A stretch of DNA of 64,000 nucleotides from Phaeobacter inhibens DSM 16374 (GTDB taxonomy: Bacteria > Pseudomonadota > Alphaproteobacteria > Rhodobacterales > Rhodobacteraceae): the NCBI RefSeq assembly GCF_000473105.1, contig NZ_KI421498.1, positions 3,081,009 to 3,145,008 on the forward strand, given 5' to 3'. Both the position numbers and the translations under genes were made by a program. This document shows, one piece after another, positions 38,191 to 46,811 of the stretch (positions are counted from its first letter, which is position 1; every line of letters begins with the position of its first letter). The notes beneath the pieces were generated by a model, which was not told the DNA's origin, ran no database searches, and was given only the letters and a program-made list of their open reading frames with translations.

Positions 38191-38982
38191 ATGTCTGAAC
38201 TTATGTCCGACCGCGCCATCGACCGCTCCAAAATGCAGGTGAGCGACGAAGTTGCCATTGAAATCAACAATATGAACAAGTGGTATGGGTCCTTCCATGT
38301 GCTGCGCGACATCAATCTGACCGTCAATCAGGGCGAGCGGATCGTGATCGCGGGGCCGTCTGGGTCTGGTAAATCCACCCTGATCCGTTGCCTCAATGCG
38401 CTGGAAGAGCACCAGCAGGGCAACATCATGGTGGATGGCACGGAGCTGTCCAACGACCTCAAGAACATCGACAAGATCCGGTCCGAGGTTGGCATGGTGT
38501 TCCAGCACTTCAACCTGTTCCCGCATTTGACGATTCTTGAGAATTGCACGCTGGCGCCGATCTGGGTGCGCAAGACGCCCAAGAAAGAAGCCGAAGAGCG
38601 CGCGATGCACTTCCTGGAAAAGGTGAAGATCCCCGACCAGGCGCATAAATATCCCGGTATGCTCTCCGGCGGTCAGCAGCAGCGTGTGGCGATTGCCCGC
38701 TCACTCTGCATGATGCCGCGGATCATGCTGTTTGATGAACCGACATCGGCGCTGGACCCGGAGATGATCAAAGAGGTGCTCGATACAATGATCGAGCTCG
38801 CGGAAGAGGGCATGACCATGCTCTGCGTCACCCACGAGATGGGCTTTGCCCGTCAGGTGGCGAACCGCGTGATCTTCATGGATGCGGGCCAGATCGTGGA
38901 ACAGAATGAGCCGGAAGAGTTCTTCAACAATCCGCAGAGCGAACGCACCAAATTGTTCCTGAGCCAGATCCTCGGTCACTGA
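38191..38982 (+). CDS. aapP: General L-amino acid ABC transporter, ATP-binding protein
   Basis: The 263-residue ATPase powers the transporter. Walker A is GPSGSGKST at residues 55-63, the ABC signature is [10 protein letters not shown], Walker B is [14 protein letters not shown], and the switch histidine is in CVTHEMGFA. An AAGGAG site precedes the ATG. It ends the operon and is followed by a strong terminator. Confidence 0.95.
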   Translation: MSELMSDRAIDRSKMQVSDEVAIEINNMNKWYGSFHVLRDINLTVNQGERIVIAGPSGSGKSTLIRCLNALEEHQQGNIMVDGTELSNDLKNIDKIRSEVGMVFQHFNLFPHLTILENCTLAPIWVRKTPKKEAEERAMHFLEKVKIPDQAHKYPGMLSGGQQQRVAIARSLCMMPRIMLFDEPTSALDPEMIKEVLDTMIELAEEGMTMLCVTHEMGFARQVANRVIFMDAGQIVEQNEPEEFFNNPQSERTKLFLSQILGH

Positions 38983-39003
38983 GGGGCGTCTGGTATAACA
39001 TTG

Positions 39004-39036
39004 GAAAGGCCGGGCATTTGCCCGGCCTTTTTTGTT
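39004..39036 (+). terminator. Intrinsic terminator after aapP
   Basis: AAAGGCCGGGC and GCCCGGCCTTT arms around an ATTT loop end in a run of T. Confidence 0.9.
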
Positions 39037-39130
39037 TGGCGGCTCTGGTTGGGATCACTGGCAGGGGGCGCTGCCCCCTGACCCCCGGAGTATTTACCGG
39101 AAAGATGACGGGGCGGGGTTGTGCCGGTTT

Positions 39131-39598
39131 TTAGCCGTGGCGTGCAAAGATCTCGCTGTTGCCGTCTGGCCGGATCAGCAGCGTGGCAAAGGGCTCTGTG
39201 TCGTCGCCCATCTCCATGCCGGGAGAGCCGATTGGCATGCCGGGCACACTGAGACCCAAGGCATCGGGACGTTCGGCGAGAAGGCGGGTGATATCTTGTG
39301 CAGGCACATGGCCTTCAATCACATAGCCCGCAACCATTGCAGTGTGGCAGGAGGCCAGCGCATCGGTGATGCCAAGCCGGGACTTCATCTGCCAGAGTTG
39401 ATCATCGGTGACATTCCGGACCTCTGTCTGGAAGCCCGAGGTGATGAGGTGGCCCACCCATCCGGTGCAGCAGCCGCAGCTGGGGGACTTCATCACTTCA
39501 ATCAGCGGGGTGGCGTCCGTGGTGTCCGTGGTGGCCAGTGCGCCTGTGGCGAGGGGCAGAGTGGCGGCCGCGGTCAGTAGAAAGGATCGGCGGTTCAT
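39131..39598 (-). CDS. DUF411 metal-binding protein with Tat-type signal
   Basis: The 155-residue product starts MNRRSFLLTAAATLPLATGA, a twin-arginine type signal, so it is probably exported folded. The mature part is a DUF411 domain whose key feature is SPSCGCCTGW (C41, C43, C44), a likely copper or other metal site; further conserved positions are ASCHTA and the GLSVPGMPIGSPGME end. Such genes often travel with copper-resistance genes; none is adjacent here. The start was chosen at the RR signal; the frame is open upstream. Confidence 0.85.
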   Translation of the reverse strand: MNRRSFLLTAAATLPLATGALATTDTTDATPLIEVMKSPSCGCCTGWVGHLITSGFQTEVRNVTDDQLWQMKSRLGITDALASCHTAMVAGYVIEGHVPAQDITRLLAERPDALGLSVPGMPIGSPGMEMGDDTEPFATLLIRPDGNSEIFARHG

Positions 39599-39816
39599 AT
39601 CAGGGAGGCTCCGTTTGCGGTGGTCTCGACCTCCCGATGCTAGAGGATATCCGAGAGAGGGGGCGAATGGGTTCCCGCGTGGGAGCGACAGGATGCCACA
39701 GATGCGTTGGCCCACGCCCAACGGGAGCGGTTGCATGGTGATGCAGCCACGACGGGCGATAGGCCCTGCGGGTGCGGCGGGAGGCGCTTTGAAGATGGGC
39801 GTGGCCGGGCGTGTCG

Positions 39817-40314
39817 TCAGGCGCCCAGCAACTCACGCGGGACAGTGAATTCGGCCACCTTGCCGCTGCTCCATGTCAGATCGGCCCAGCGGTCGATGTC
39901 GAAGCGGGCGATCAGCGTGGCACCGGTGGGGAAATCGTCAAATCGGGAATGATCCGGTGGGTGTCGGACGATGGAATGGGCAAAGGCGGCGAGCCCGGGG
40001 TTGTGGCCCAGGATCAGCACCCGCTTGTGTTCCGCCTCGCGCAGGACTTGAAACAGGATTTCCGCGCTGGCGTGATAAAGCCGTTCGATGAAGACCGCAG
40101 GCGCGCCAAGCTCCATCAGATCACAGGTCTCGCGGGTGCGCTGCGCCGAGGAGGAGATCACCTGATCCGGGATCATTCCGATTTCGCGCAGCCAGGTGCC
40201 AACGGCCGCGGCGGAATGGCGGCCGCGGTTGTTCAGCGGGCGGGCGTGGTCGCTGGGGGCGGAGGTATCCCAGGCGGATTTGGCGTGGCGGGTCAGGATC
40301 AGCGTGCAGGTCAT
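39817..40314 (-). CDS. SixA-like histidine phosphatase
   Basis: The 165-residue product opens with TLILTRHAKSAW, the RHG motif with catalytic H10, and later has ISSSAQRTRETCDLM and ILGHNPGLAAFA with the second histidine. The small size fits the SixA family of phosphohistidine phosphatases. Its start overlaps the end of the ferredoxin-like gene by four bases, so the two form an operon. Confidence 0.85.
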   Translation of the reverse strand: MTCTLILTRHAKSAWDTSAPSDHARPLNNRGRHSAAAVGTWLREIGMIPDQVISSSAQRTRETCDLMELGAPAVFIERLYHASAEILFQVLREAEHKRVLILGHNPGLAAFAHSIVRHPPDHSRFDDFPTGATLIARFDIDRWADLTWSSGKVAEFTVPRELLGA

Positions 40315-41090
40315 TTTATGTGAAAATACCTCATGTGATGGGCGGATTGCGCCGGGAGACGGTCAGCGCCTGCGCTCAGTGGGCAGGCACGGCGGGCGAG
40401 ACAGCCCGCGGACAGGCAGGACGCGCCTGCAGGGCTGTCCAGATGGTCGTGGCAGGCGGCCAGATCATAGGGGCCGCCGTCGTTCAGGGCGGCCACAGGA
40501 CAGGCGGTCAGGCAGGGTTGGGTATCGCAGCTGAGGCAGGGGGCCTCGGCCCGTGGTGGGGGCGGCAGGTCCAAATGGGTTGTGAGATAAAGCGCGCCGC
40601 GAAAGGAAATCATCATACCGTAGCGATCATGCACCAGCATTTGCGACGGGGATGTGAAACAGCGGCCCGTTGCCAGCGCCCAACCCACAAAAGGCGCATA
40701 GGGCGGGCCTGTGAAGGGAAAAGCCGGTATGGCCTGCCACGCCTCCGCCAATGCGGTGATGACGCGGCGTGACCAGCGATCAACCGGGTCGGCGGCGCCA
40801 TCCTGCGCCTCCGGACTGCTGCGAAACTGTGGCCAGAAGGACGGCGCCGTGCCCAGCAGGATCAGCGTGCCGTGTGGGACGCCGGGGGCAGCGTGCTGGG
40901 GCTGGGTGATGCCTGGACTGCGCCGCATCTCCGCCGGTGTCGGATGGAAGCCGCCGTAGATATCCAGCCCAAGCTTTTCGGCGGCTGCTTGCAGCCGGGT
41001 GTAGCTTTGGGTGGTCGCAATAGGGTCAGCGACAGGTGCCGTTGCGGTATCCATGGCAACGGCCCTGTCCGTGTCGGGGGGGCTGGTCAT
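40311..41090 (-). CDS. 4Fe-4S ferredoxin-like protein
   Basis: The 259-residue product has a cysteine cluster near the end, CLSCDTQPCLTACPVAAL, of the ferredoxin type, followed by more cysteines (ACHDHLDSPAGASCLSAGC). The front part (GTLILLGTAPSFWPQF, RWSRRVITALAEAW) resembles the conserved N-terminal region seen in ferredoxin-like proteins related to epoxyqueuosine reductase, but I cannot assign a reaction. The start is either the ATG used here or a GTG two codons upstream. It is co-transcribed with the SixA-like gene. Confidence 0.7.
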   Translation of the reverse strand: MTSPPDTDRAVAMDTATAPVADPIATTQSYTRLQAAAEKLGLDIYGGFHPTPAEMRRSPGITQPQHAAPGVPHGTLILLGTAPSFWPQFRSSPEAQDGAADPVDRWSRRVITALAEAWQAIPAFPFTGPPYAPFVGWALATGRCFTSPSQMLVHDRYGMMISFRGALYLTTHLDLPPPPRAEAPCLSCDTQPCLTACPVAALNDGGPYDLAACHDHLDSPAGASCLSAGCLARRACPLSAGADRLPAQSAHHMRYFHIK

Positions 41091-41253
41091 GGCCACAGTC
41101 TAGCGCAGTTTTGCCGGTTTCCCTAAAGGGATTTCGCCGTCGTCAATCGCGCGCAAAGGCGCCGCTCGTGCCTGCCTCGCCCGGCAAGGCGGGAATCAGG
41201 TTACGACCAGAAGGTTCGAATAGGAGGGAGATTGGGCCGAAGGTCGGGATGCC

Positions 41254-42114
41254 TCAGGGGCGGATCATCGACCCGGCCCCGTGGTCGGTGAACAGCTCCA
41301 GCAACACCGCATTGGGCACCCGCCCATCCACGATGGTGCAGGCCCGCACGCCACTGCGCACGGCAGCCAGTGCGGTTTCGGTTTTCGGAATCATGCCGCC
41401 GATGATCACACCATCGCGGGTCATTGCCTCGACGTCGGCGGCTTTCAGTTCGGTCACCACCTCGCCTGCGCCGTTCTTGACGCCGGAAACATCGGTCAGC
41501 AGCAGCAGGCGGTCGGCCTTCAGCGCAGAGGCAATCGCGCCTGCGGCGGTGTCGCCGTTGATGTTGAAGGTCTCGCCATCGGGGCCCGCACCGATGGGGG
41601 CAATGACCGGGATCATGTCCTGTTCAAACAGGTGGTGGAGCACGGAAGGGTCCATCTGCGATGGGGTTCCGACAAAGCCCAGATCCGGGTCCGCCTGGGT
41701 GCAGGTGATGAGATTTGCATCCTTGCCCGAGAGGCCGACCCCAGCGCCGCCCTGACGGTTGATGGCTTGAACAATACGCTTATTCACCACGCCGGACAGC
41801 ACCATTTCGACCACTTCCATTGTGGCGGCATCGGTGACCCGTTTGCCGTTCACGAAATCGGATTTGATCTGCAGTTTTTCCAGCATGGCATTGATCATCG
41901 GGCCGCCGCCATGAACGATGACCGGGTTTACCCCAACCTGCCGCAACAGCACGATGTCGCGGGCAAAGGTTTCCATCGCCTCGTCGCTGCCCATGGCGTG
42001 GCCACCGAGTTTGACCACGACGATGGCGCCGTCATAGCGCTGCAGATAAGGCAGGGCGCTTGAGAGGGTCTCGGCTGTAGCAATCCAATCGCGGTTCATG
42101 TCTTGTTTCTTCAT
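41254..42114 (-). CDS. argB: Acetylglutamate kinase
   Basis: The second enzyme of arginine synthesis phosphorylates N-acetylglutamate. The 286-residue product shows the [12 protein letters not shown] phosphate-binding loop, [14 protein letters not shown] for the substrate and [18 protein letters not shown], all family hallmarks. The start [10 protein letters not shown] has a CAGGGA-type site; an alternative is the ATG five codons on. It diverges from the SDR gene across about 225 bases. Confidence 0.95.
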   Translation of the reverse strand: MKKQDMNRDWIATAETLSSALPYLQRYDGAIVVVKLGGHAMGSDEAMETFARDIVLLRQVGVNPVIVHGGGPMINAMLEKLQIKSDFVNGKRVTDAATMEVVEMVLSGVVNKRIVQAINRQGGAGVGLSGKDANLITCTQADPDLGFVGTPSQMDPSVLHHLFEQDMIPVIAPIGAGPDGETFNINGDTAAGAIASALKADRLLLLTDVSGVKNGAGEVVTELKAADVEAMTRDGVIIGGMIPKTETALAAVRSGVRACTIVDGRVPNAVLLELFTDHGAGSMIRP

Positions 42115-42284
42115 CGTTGCAATCCCTGGAACTGGCCGCAGCAAGCGGCGCAGGCGGCGGTGCCATGGGGTTTGTGTTACGCGGTTCTGTCCGCTGTGCC
42201 AAGCATCGGTCGGAGTATTCGCCCCATTGCGGTTGTCTGTTGTGGTGCTAGGTTCGCCTGAACGTGCTGATGATGCGGTGCGGA

Positions 42285-42303
42285 CCGTCTGACTGTCAGA
42301 CGG
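42285..42303. promoter_or_regulatory. 19-bp perfect palindrome upstream of the SDR gene
   Basis: CCGTCTGACTGTCAGACGG has 9-bp arms and a single central base. It lies 35 bases before the SDR start, a typical operator position, and has no T-run. Confidence 0.55.
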
Positions 42304-42338
42304 AACCTCGGTAGTGGCTTTGGGCCAAGGATGGTGAG

Positions 42339-43067
42339 ATGTGCAAGAAAACCCTTTTGTTGACCGGTGCAAGCCGGGGCATTGGCCATGCGACGGTGCA
42401 GCGGTTCAATGCCGAAGGCTGGCGGGTGATCACCTGTTCGCGCCAGCCCTTTCCTGCCGAATGTCCCTGGGGTGGAGGGCAGGAAAACCATGTGCAGGTG
42501 GACCTGTCCGATCCGACCGACACAATAAATAAGGTAGGTGAAATACAGGAGCTGCTGAACGGGCAGCTGGATGCGCTGGTTAACAATGCCGGCGTCTCGC
42601 CCAAGGGGCCGGAGGGGGAGCGACTGAACACGCTGGACACTGACCTGATGACCTGGGGCAAGGTGTTCCACGTGAATTTCTTTGCTTCCGTGGTGCTGGC
42701 ACGGGGGCTGAAGGATGAATTGGCCGCCGCCAAGGGATCTGTTGTCAATGTGACCTCGATTGCCGGCAGCCGGGTGCATCCGTTTGCGGGGGCGGCCTAT
42801 GCCACCTCGAAGGCGGCGCTGGCGGCGCTGACCCGCGAGATGGCGCATGACTTCGGCCCTCTGGGCGTGCGCGTCAATGCGATCGCGCCGGGGGAGGTGG
42901 AGACCGCGATCCTGTCGCCGGGCACAGATAAGATTGTCGAGAAACTGCCGCTGCAGCGGTTGGGCCAGCCAGAAGAAGTGGCCGCAGCGATCTATTATCT
43001 TTGCTCTGACGAAAGCTCGTATATCTCGGGCGCGGAGATTGAAGTGAACGGCGCCCAACACGTCTGA
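42339..43067 (+). CDS. SDR-family oxidoreductase
   Basis: The 242-residue short-chain dehydrogenase has the cofactor loop TGASRGIG at residues 9-16, NNAG at about 83, a serine after NVTSIAGS and the catalytic YATSK. The C-terminal [31 protein letters not shown] is classic. The substrate is not known. An AAGGA site precedes the ATG, and a palindrome lies upstream in the argB spacer. Confidence 0.88.
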   Translation: MCKKTLLLTGASRGIGHATVQRFNAEGWRVITCSRQPFPAECPWGGGQENHVQVDLSDPTDTINKVGEIQELLNGQLDALVNNAGVSPKGPEGERLNTLDTDLMTWGKVFHVNFFASVVLARGLKDELAAAKGSVVNVTSIAGSRVHPFAGAAYATSKAALAALTREMAHDFGPLGVRVNAIAPGEVETAILSPGTDKIVEKLPLQRLGQPEEVAAAIYYLCSDESSYISGAEIEVNGAQHV

Positions 43068-43096
43068 TATCGGCTCTACCTTGCGCATTAGAGACA

Positions 43097-43131
43097 AAAC
43101 GCCCCCGGATCAGCGGATCACGGGGGCGTCT
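43097..43131. terminator. Bidirectional terminator between SDR and engB
   Basis: ACGCCCCCG (43099-43107) pairs with CGGGGGCGT. On the - strand it is followed by TTTTG, making it a better terminator for engB than for the SDR gene. Confidence 0.65.
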
Positions 43132-43156
43132 GTCATTTCACTGAATGGGACTGGCG

Positions 43157-43807
43157 TCATTCAAGCCCGGCGATGATGGACCGCAGGGTGGCAATGCCGT
43201 CGCCTTTCTCCGAGGAGGTCATCACGATCTCCGGATAGGCGGCAGGGTGTTTGGAGAGGGCGCTGCGCACCTGTTCCATCACGACGGCCCGATCCTTGTC
43301 CTTGACCTTGTCCGCCTTGGTCATCACGCATTGGAAGGTCACGGCAGAGCTGTCGAGCCGGGTCATGATCTCGTCATCGACCTTCTTGATCCCATGGCGG
43401 CTGTCGATCAGCACAAAGGCCCGGCGCAGGGTCTGACGGCCGGAGAGATATTGTTTCAGCAGGCGCTGCCATTTCTCGACGATAGGTAGGGGCGCATTGG
43501 CATAACCATAGCCCGGAAGGTCGACCAGATACAGTTCAGGGCCTTGGGTAAAATAGTTGATTTCCTGCGTGCGCCCCGGCGTGTTGGAGGCCCGCGCCAG
43601 ACCTTTGGTGCCGGTCAGCGCGTTGATCAGGCTGGATTTGCCCACATTGGAGCGGCCGGCAAAGCAGACCTCAATCCGGTCGGCAGGCGGTAGGCCGGAC
43701 ATCGCAACCACGCCTTTGACAAATTCCGATTGTCCGGCAAACAGTTTGCGACCCTTTTCGGTCATGATTTCATCTGGCGTTTCGGCCAGGGGGAACGGCA
43801 TCTGCAT
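43157..43807 (-). CDS. engB: Ribosome-assembly GTPase EngB/YsxC
   Basis: The 216-residue product is a small GTPase for large-subunit assembly. G1 GRSNVGKSS is at residues 51-59, DLPGYGYA is the G3 region and TKADK the G4 motif. The true start is the ATG giving MQMPFPLAE, which overlaps the stop of the MOSC gene (TGATG); the open frame further upstream has no family sequence. Confidence 0.94.
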   Translation of the reverse strand: MQMPFPLAETPDEIMTEKGRKLFAGQSEFVKGVVAMSGLPPADRIEVCFAGRSNVGKSSLINALTGTKGLARASNTPGRTQEINYFTQGPELYLVDLPGYGYANAPLPIVEKWQRLLKQYLSGRQTLRRAFVLIDSRHGIKKVDDEIMTRLDSSAVTFQCVMTKADKVKDKDRAVVMEQVRSALSKHPAAYPEIVMTSSEKGDGIATLRSIIAGLE

Positions 43808-44559
43808 CAGAGCACCTTTACAGTATCGCCGACGCGGATCGCGCCGTCTTGGATGACCTCTGCATAGACAGCAAAGTCCTGATGACCCCAGGTGTCGCGC
43901 AGGGTCTTCAGCGTATCGGCGTCGCGGACGCCGGTCTCGGGATTGGTCGTGGTGGCCAGACAGCGCACGGTACGTTCGCGGACGGTCAACACCGCCTCGC
44001 CAATCTGTACATTGCGGCCGATCCAGTCGTTTTCTTCCCAGGCGGTGCCTGTGTCGAACCAGATATTGCCGCGCCAGCGCTGCGGCGACAGCGGATGACC
44101 GATGGCGGCTTCCACTGCGCGGTGAGACGCCCAGTTGCATAGGCTGATCGACGGGAAATCGCTGTCGGTCATGCCCCGTCCCGGCACCCGCAGAATGCGG
44201 GCGGAGGCGGCGCGGTCTTCGGGCATCAGGGGGCGTACCCAGTCAAGGAACCGGGGCAGGTCAGCCGCGCTATCAGGGGTGAAGGTCAGCGCATCCTGTG
44301 TCGGATGGGTCAGTGTCACCTTGCCCGTGGCCGTGTCGTAGCGGGCTTCTACCGCCATCAGCTGCGGTGCCTTAGCGACACGGCTGAAGTTGGCGCAGGG
44401 CACCCAGGCGCTGCCGTCAGCCTTGGAGGCCTCATGGGCGACCGCCCAAACGCGATCGCCGGGCAGACACTGCCCGGCGACCAAAGAGGCGCTCTCCAGC
44501 GGCTCCCGACCATGTGATTTGATCGGATGCCGCCAGATATGAGTTATGCCTTCGCTCAT
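43807..44559 (-). CDS. MOSC-domain protein
   Basis: The 250-residue product has an N-terminal beta-barrel (ITHIWRHPIKSHGREPLESASL) and a C-terminal MOSC domain with RERTVRCLATTTNPETG, whose cysteine at about residue 206 is the expected molybdenum-cofactor sulfur ligand site. MOSC proteins act in sulfur transfer or mARC-like reduction; the substrate is unknown. It overlaps yidC by an ATGA and engB by one base, in an unbroken - strand run. Confidence 0.85.
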   Translation of the reverse strand: MSEGITHIWRHPIKSHGREPLESASLVAGQCLPGDRVWAVAHEASKADGSAWVPCANFSRVAKAPQLMAVEARYDTATGKVTLTHPTQDALTFTPDSAADLPRFLDWVRPLMPEDRAASARILRVPGRGMTDSDFPSISLCNWASHRAVEAAIGHPLSPQRWRGNIWFDTGTAWEENDWIGRNVQIGEAVLTVRERTVRCLATTTNPETGVRDADTLKTLRDTWGHQDFAVYAEVIQDGAIRVGDTVKVL

Positions 44560-46373
44560 TTCTTTTCAGCCTTTGGCGTCTTTTTGAAGCCGGATTTGAT
44601 ATTGCCGAACACATCGGGTTTGTAGCCGTGGCTGCGCATAATCAAATACTGCTGCGTGAAGGTGATGGTGTTGTTCGCGATCCAGTAAACCACCAGACCC
44701 GAGGCAAACCCACCCAGCATGAACATGAAGACCCACGGCATCCAGGCAAAGATCATCTGCTGGGTCGGATCGGTCGGCGCCGGGTTCAGTTTCTGCTGTA
44801 GCCACATGGAGATACCCAGGAGAATCGGCAGAATCCCGATGAAGATCGTCGCCATCAGCGTGCCCTCGACCGGGGCTGCCATCGGCAGCAGGCCAAAGAG
44901 GTTCATGATGGACGTCGGATCCGGCGCGCTCAGATCCTGGAACGGACCAAAGAAGGGCGCGTGACGCAGTTCCAGCGTGACGAAGATCACCTTGTAGAGC
45001 GAGAAGAAGATCGGGATCTGGATCAGGATCGGCAGACAGCCGGCGGCCGGGTTGACCTTTTCCTTCTTGTAGAGCGCCATCATCTCCTGCTGGAGTTTCT
45101 GACGATCGTCGCCCGCCTTCTCCTTGATCTCCTCCATCCGCGGCTGCAGCTCTTTCATCTTCGCCATGGAGGCATAGGATTTATAGGCCAGCGGGAAAAC
45201 AAGAAGCTTGATCAATACGGTCAGGCCGATGATCGCCCAGCCCATGTTGCCAATCAACGCGTTCAGCCAGTGCAGAACCGCAAAGATCGGCTTGGTCAGG
45301 AAGAAGAACCAACCCCAGTCGATGCTGTCGAGGAACCCCTCAATGCCGTCTTTCTGATAGCCGCGAATGGTGGCCCATTCCTTGGCACCCGCAAACAGCA
45401 TGGTGGTGACTTCAGAGGTGTCGCCAGCGGCAACGGTGACGGTCGGCAGCACGATATCGGTCTGATAGATCTCGCGGCGCTCATCGAATTTGGCGATGGA
45501 GCGGAAGGCCTGACCCGGCTCTGGCACCAGGGTCGACATCCAGTAGTGGTCGGTGAAACCGATCCAGCCATTGGTTTCGACCTGGGTCACCTCGGCGCGG
45601 GCACCGCTGCGGTCGTCCACTTCGAAATCGGTCATGTCGTCATAGTCGATTTCGGCGAGGGTACCGTCGGCCATGCCAATCACGCCCTCATGCAGGATGA
45701 AGAAGTTCTTCAGATCCTGCGGTTCGCCATGGCGGGCCAATGTGCCGTAAGGCGCCAGCGCGACCGTGCTGCCGGAGGCGTTGGTCACCGACTGCGTGAT
45801 GGTGAAGAGATAATCCTGATCGACCGCAATGGTGCGGTTGAAGGTGAGGCCCTTGCCATTGTCCCAGGTCAGGGTGACCGGGCTGTCCGGCGTCAGGGTC
45901 GCGTCGCCTTCGGCCTGCCACAGGGTGTTGGCTCCGGGCACATCATCAGGGCCAAGACCGGCACCCGGTGCCCAGCCATAGAGCGCGTAATAGGCATTCG
46001 GATCGCCAGCAGGGGACAGCATCTTGACGATGGCGGCATCCTCTTCCAGCGAGACGCGGTAGTCCTTGAGAGACAGGTCGTCGAGACGACCGCCCAGCAG
46101 GGAGATGGTGCCGGAGACGCGGGGCGTTTCGATGGCGAGACGCGGCGCATCGGCGGCGGTCTCAGCCTCGGCGGTGACAGCGGCGCCTTCGCTGCCAGCT
46201 GCGGGGCTGGCGGCGGCTGGTGCGCTCACAACGTCGCCTGCAGGTGCGGTCTCTGCAACAACAGCGTCCGGCTGGGGCTGCGGTTCTGGCGGTGGGAAAA
46301 AGACATACCACCCCAGAATCACCAGGAAGCTAAGCGCGGTTGCGAGAAGAAGGTTCTTGTTCTGATCGTCCAT
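44556..46373 (-). CDS. yidC: Membrane protein insertase YidC
   Basis: The 605-residue product has an N-terminal membrane anchor (about residues 8-26), a linker rich in Ala, Pro and Glu, a large periplasmic domain and the conserved C-terminal hairpin region. Marker stretches are KLLVFPLAYKSYASMAKMKELQPRMEEIKEK, LPILIQIPIFFSLYKVI, and GLVVYWIANNTITFTQQYLIM. The start is the ATG for MDDQNKNLLL. In many relatives yidC follows yidD directly; here three genes lie between. Confidence 0.96.
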   Translation of the reverse strand: MDDQNKNLLLATALSFLVILGWYVFFPPPEPQPQPDAVVAETAPAGDVVSAPAAASPAAGSEGAAVTAEAETAADAPRLAIETPRVSGTISLLGGRLDDLSLKDYRVSLEEDAAIVKMLSPAGDPNAYYALYGWAPGAGLGPDDVPGANTLWQAEGDATLTPDSPVTLTWDNGKGLTFNRTIAVDQDYLFTITQSVTNASGSTVALAPYGTLARHGEPQDLKNFFILHEGVIGMADGTLAEIDYDDMTDFEVDDRSGARAEVTQVETNGWIGFTDHYWMSTLVPEPGQAFRSIAKFDERREIYQTDIVLPTVTVAAGDTSEVTTMLFAGAKEWATIRGYQKDGIEGFLDSIDWGWFFFLTKPIFAVLHWLNALIGNMGWAIIGLTVLIKLLVFPLAYKSYASMAKMKELQPRMEEIKEKAGDDRQKLQQEMMALYKKEKVNPAAGCLPILIQIPIFFSLYKVIFVTLELRHAPFFGPFQDLSAPDPTSIMNLFGLLPMAAPVEGTLMATIFIGILPILLGISMWLQQKLNPAPTDPTQQMIFAWMPWVFMFMLGGFASGLVVYWIANNTITFTQQYLIMRSHGYKPDVFGNIKSGFKKTPKAEKK

Positions 46374-46811
46374 TGGGGACTGCCACCTCGTGTATGGAAT
46401 GACAGGGTGTGGTTCAACAGAGATGCCCCCCAAAGGTCAAGCGGAATCGCCCCCATGGCGGCCTCGCGACGCGGTTGACGGGGTATTTCCCTGTATCGCT
46501 GCTATAAAATACGGGATTGCCACCTCACGATGGACGGGAGGGCGGGCGAAAGGACCGGAAGAGCGGGCCGAGGCCTGGCCCGCATTGGATCCGTATCAGG
46601 CCCGATGCCGGGGCGAAGAGGATTGGGGTGACGGAACAAGGTCTGGGGAGGATTGGCAGGTCAGGCGGGCGACGTGCGCAGACAGGCGGCCTTCAGTTGA
46701 GCGGACTGATCATGGTCAACGGTCGCGCGGGGCAGGCAAGGCGGCTGGATGCCCTGCGCAATGTCTGCCCAGGTTAGCTGCCCTGATTGGCTCCCCTGAC
46801 GAGTTGCCCTG
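46374..46811. other. Unassigned 438-bp intergenic stretch between yidC and the EAL gene
   Basis: No supported gene. It contains TTGACG (46475-46480) and TATAAA (46503-46508) on the + strand, but they are 22 bases apart, too far for a normal promoter. A short + strand frame at 46517-46777 lacks a ribosome binding site and any known sequence. Confidence 0.5.

Noticed and set aside
44961-46478. A 505-codon + strand frame opposite yidC
   Set aside because: Composition and position match a shadow of yidC; there is no start site signal.
46475-46508. TTGACG and TATAAA as a + strand promoter
   Set aside because: The spacing of 22 bases is too long and no gene follows on that strand.
46517-46777. 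Short + strand frame in the yidC-EAL spacer
   Set aside because: Low-complexity Arg/Gly composition, no ribosome binding site, and no known sequence.
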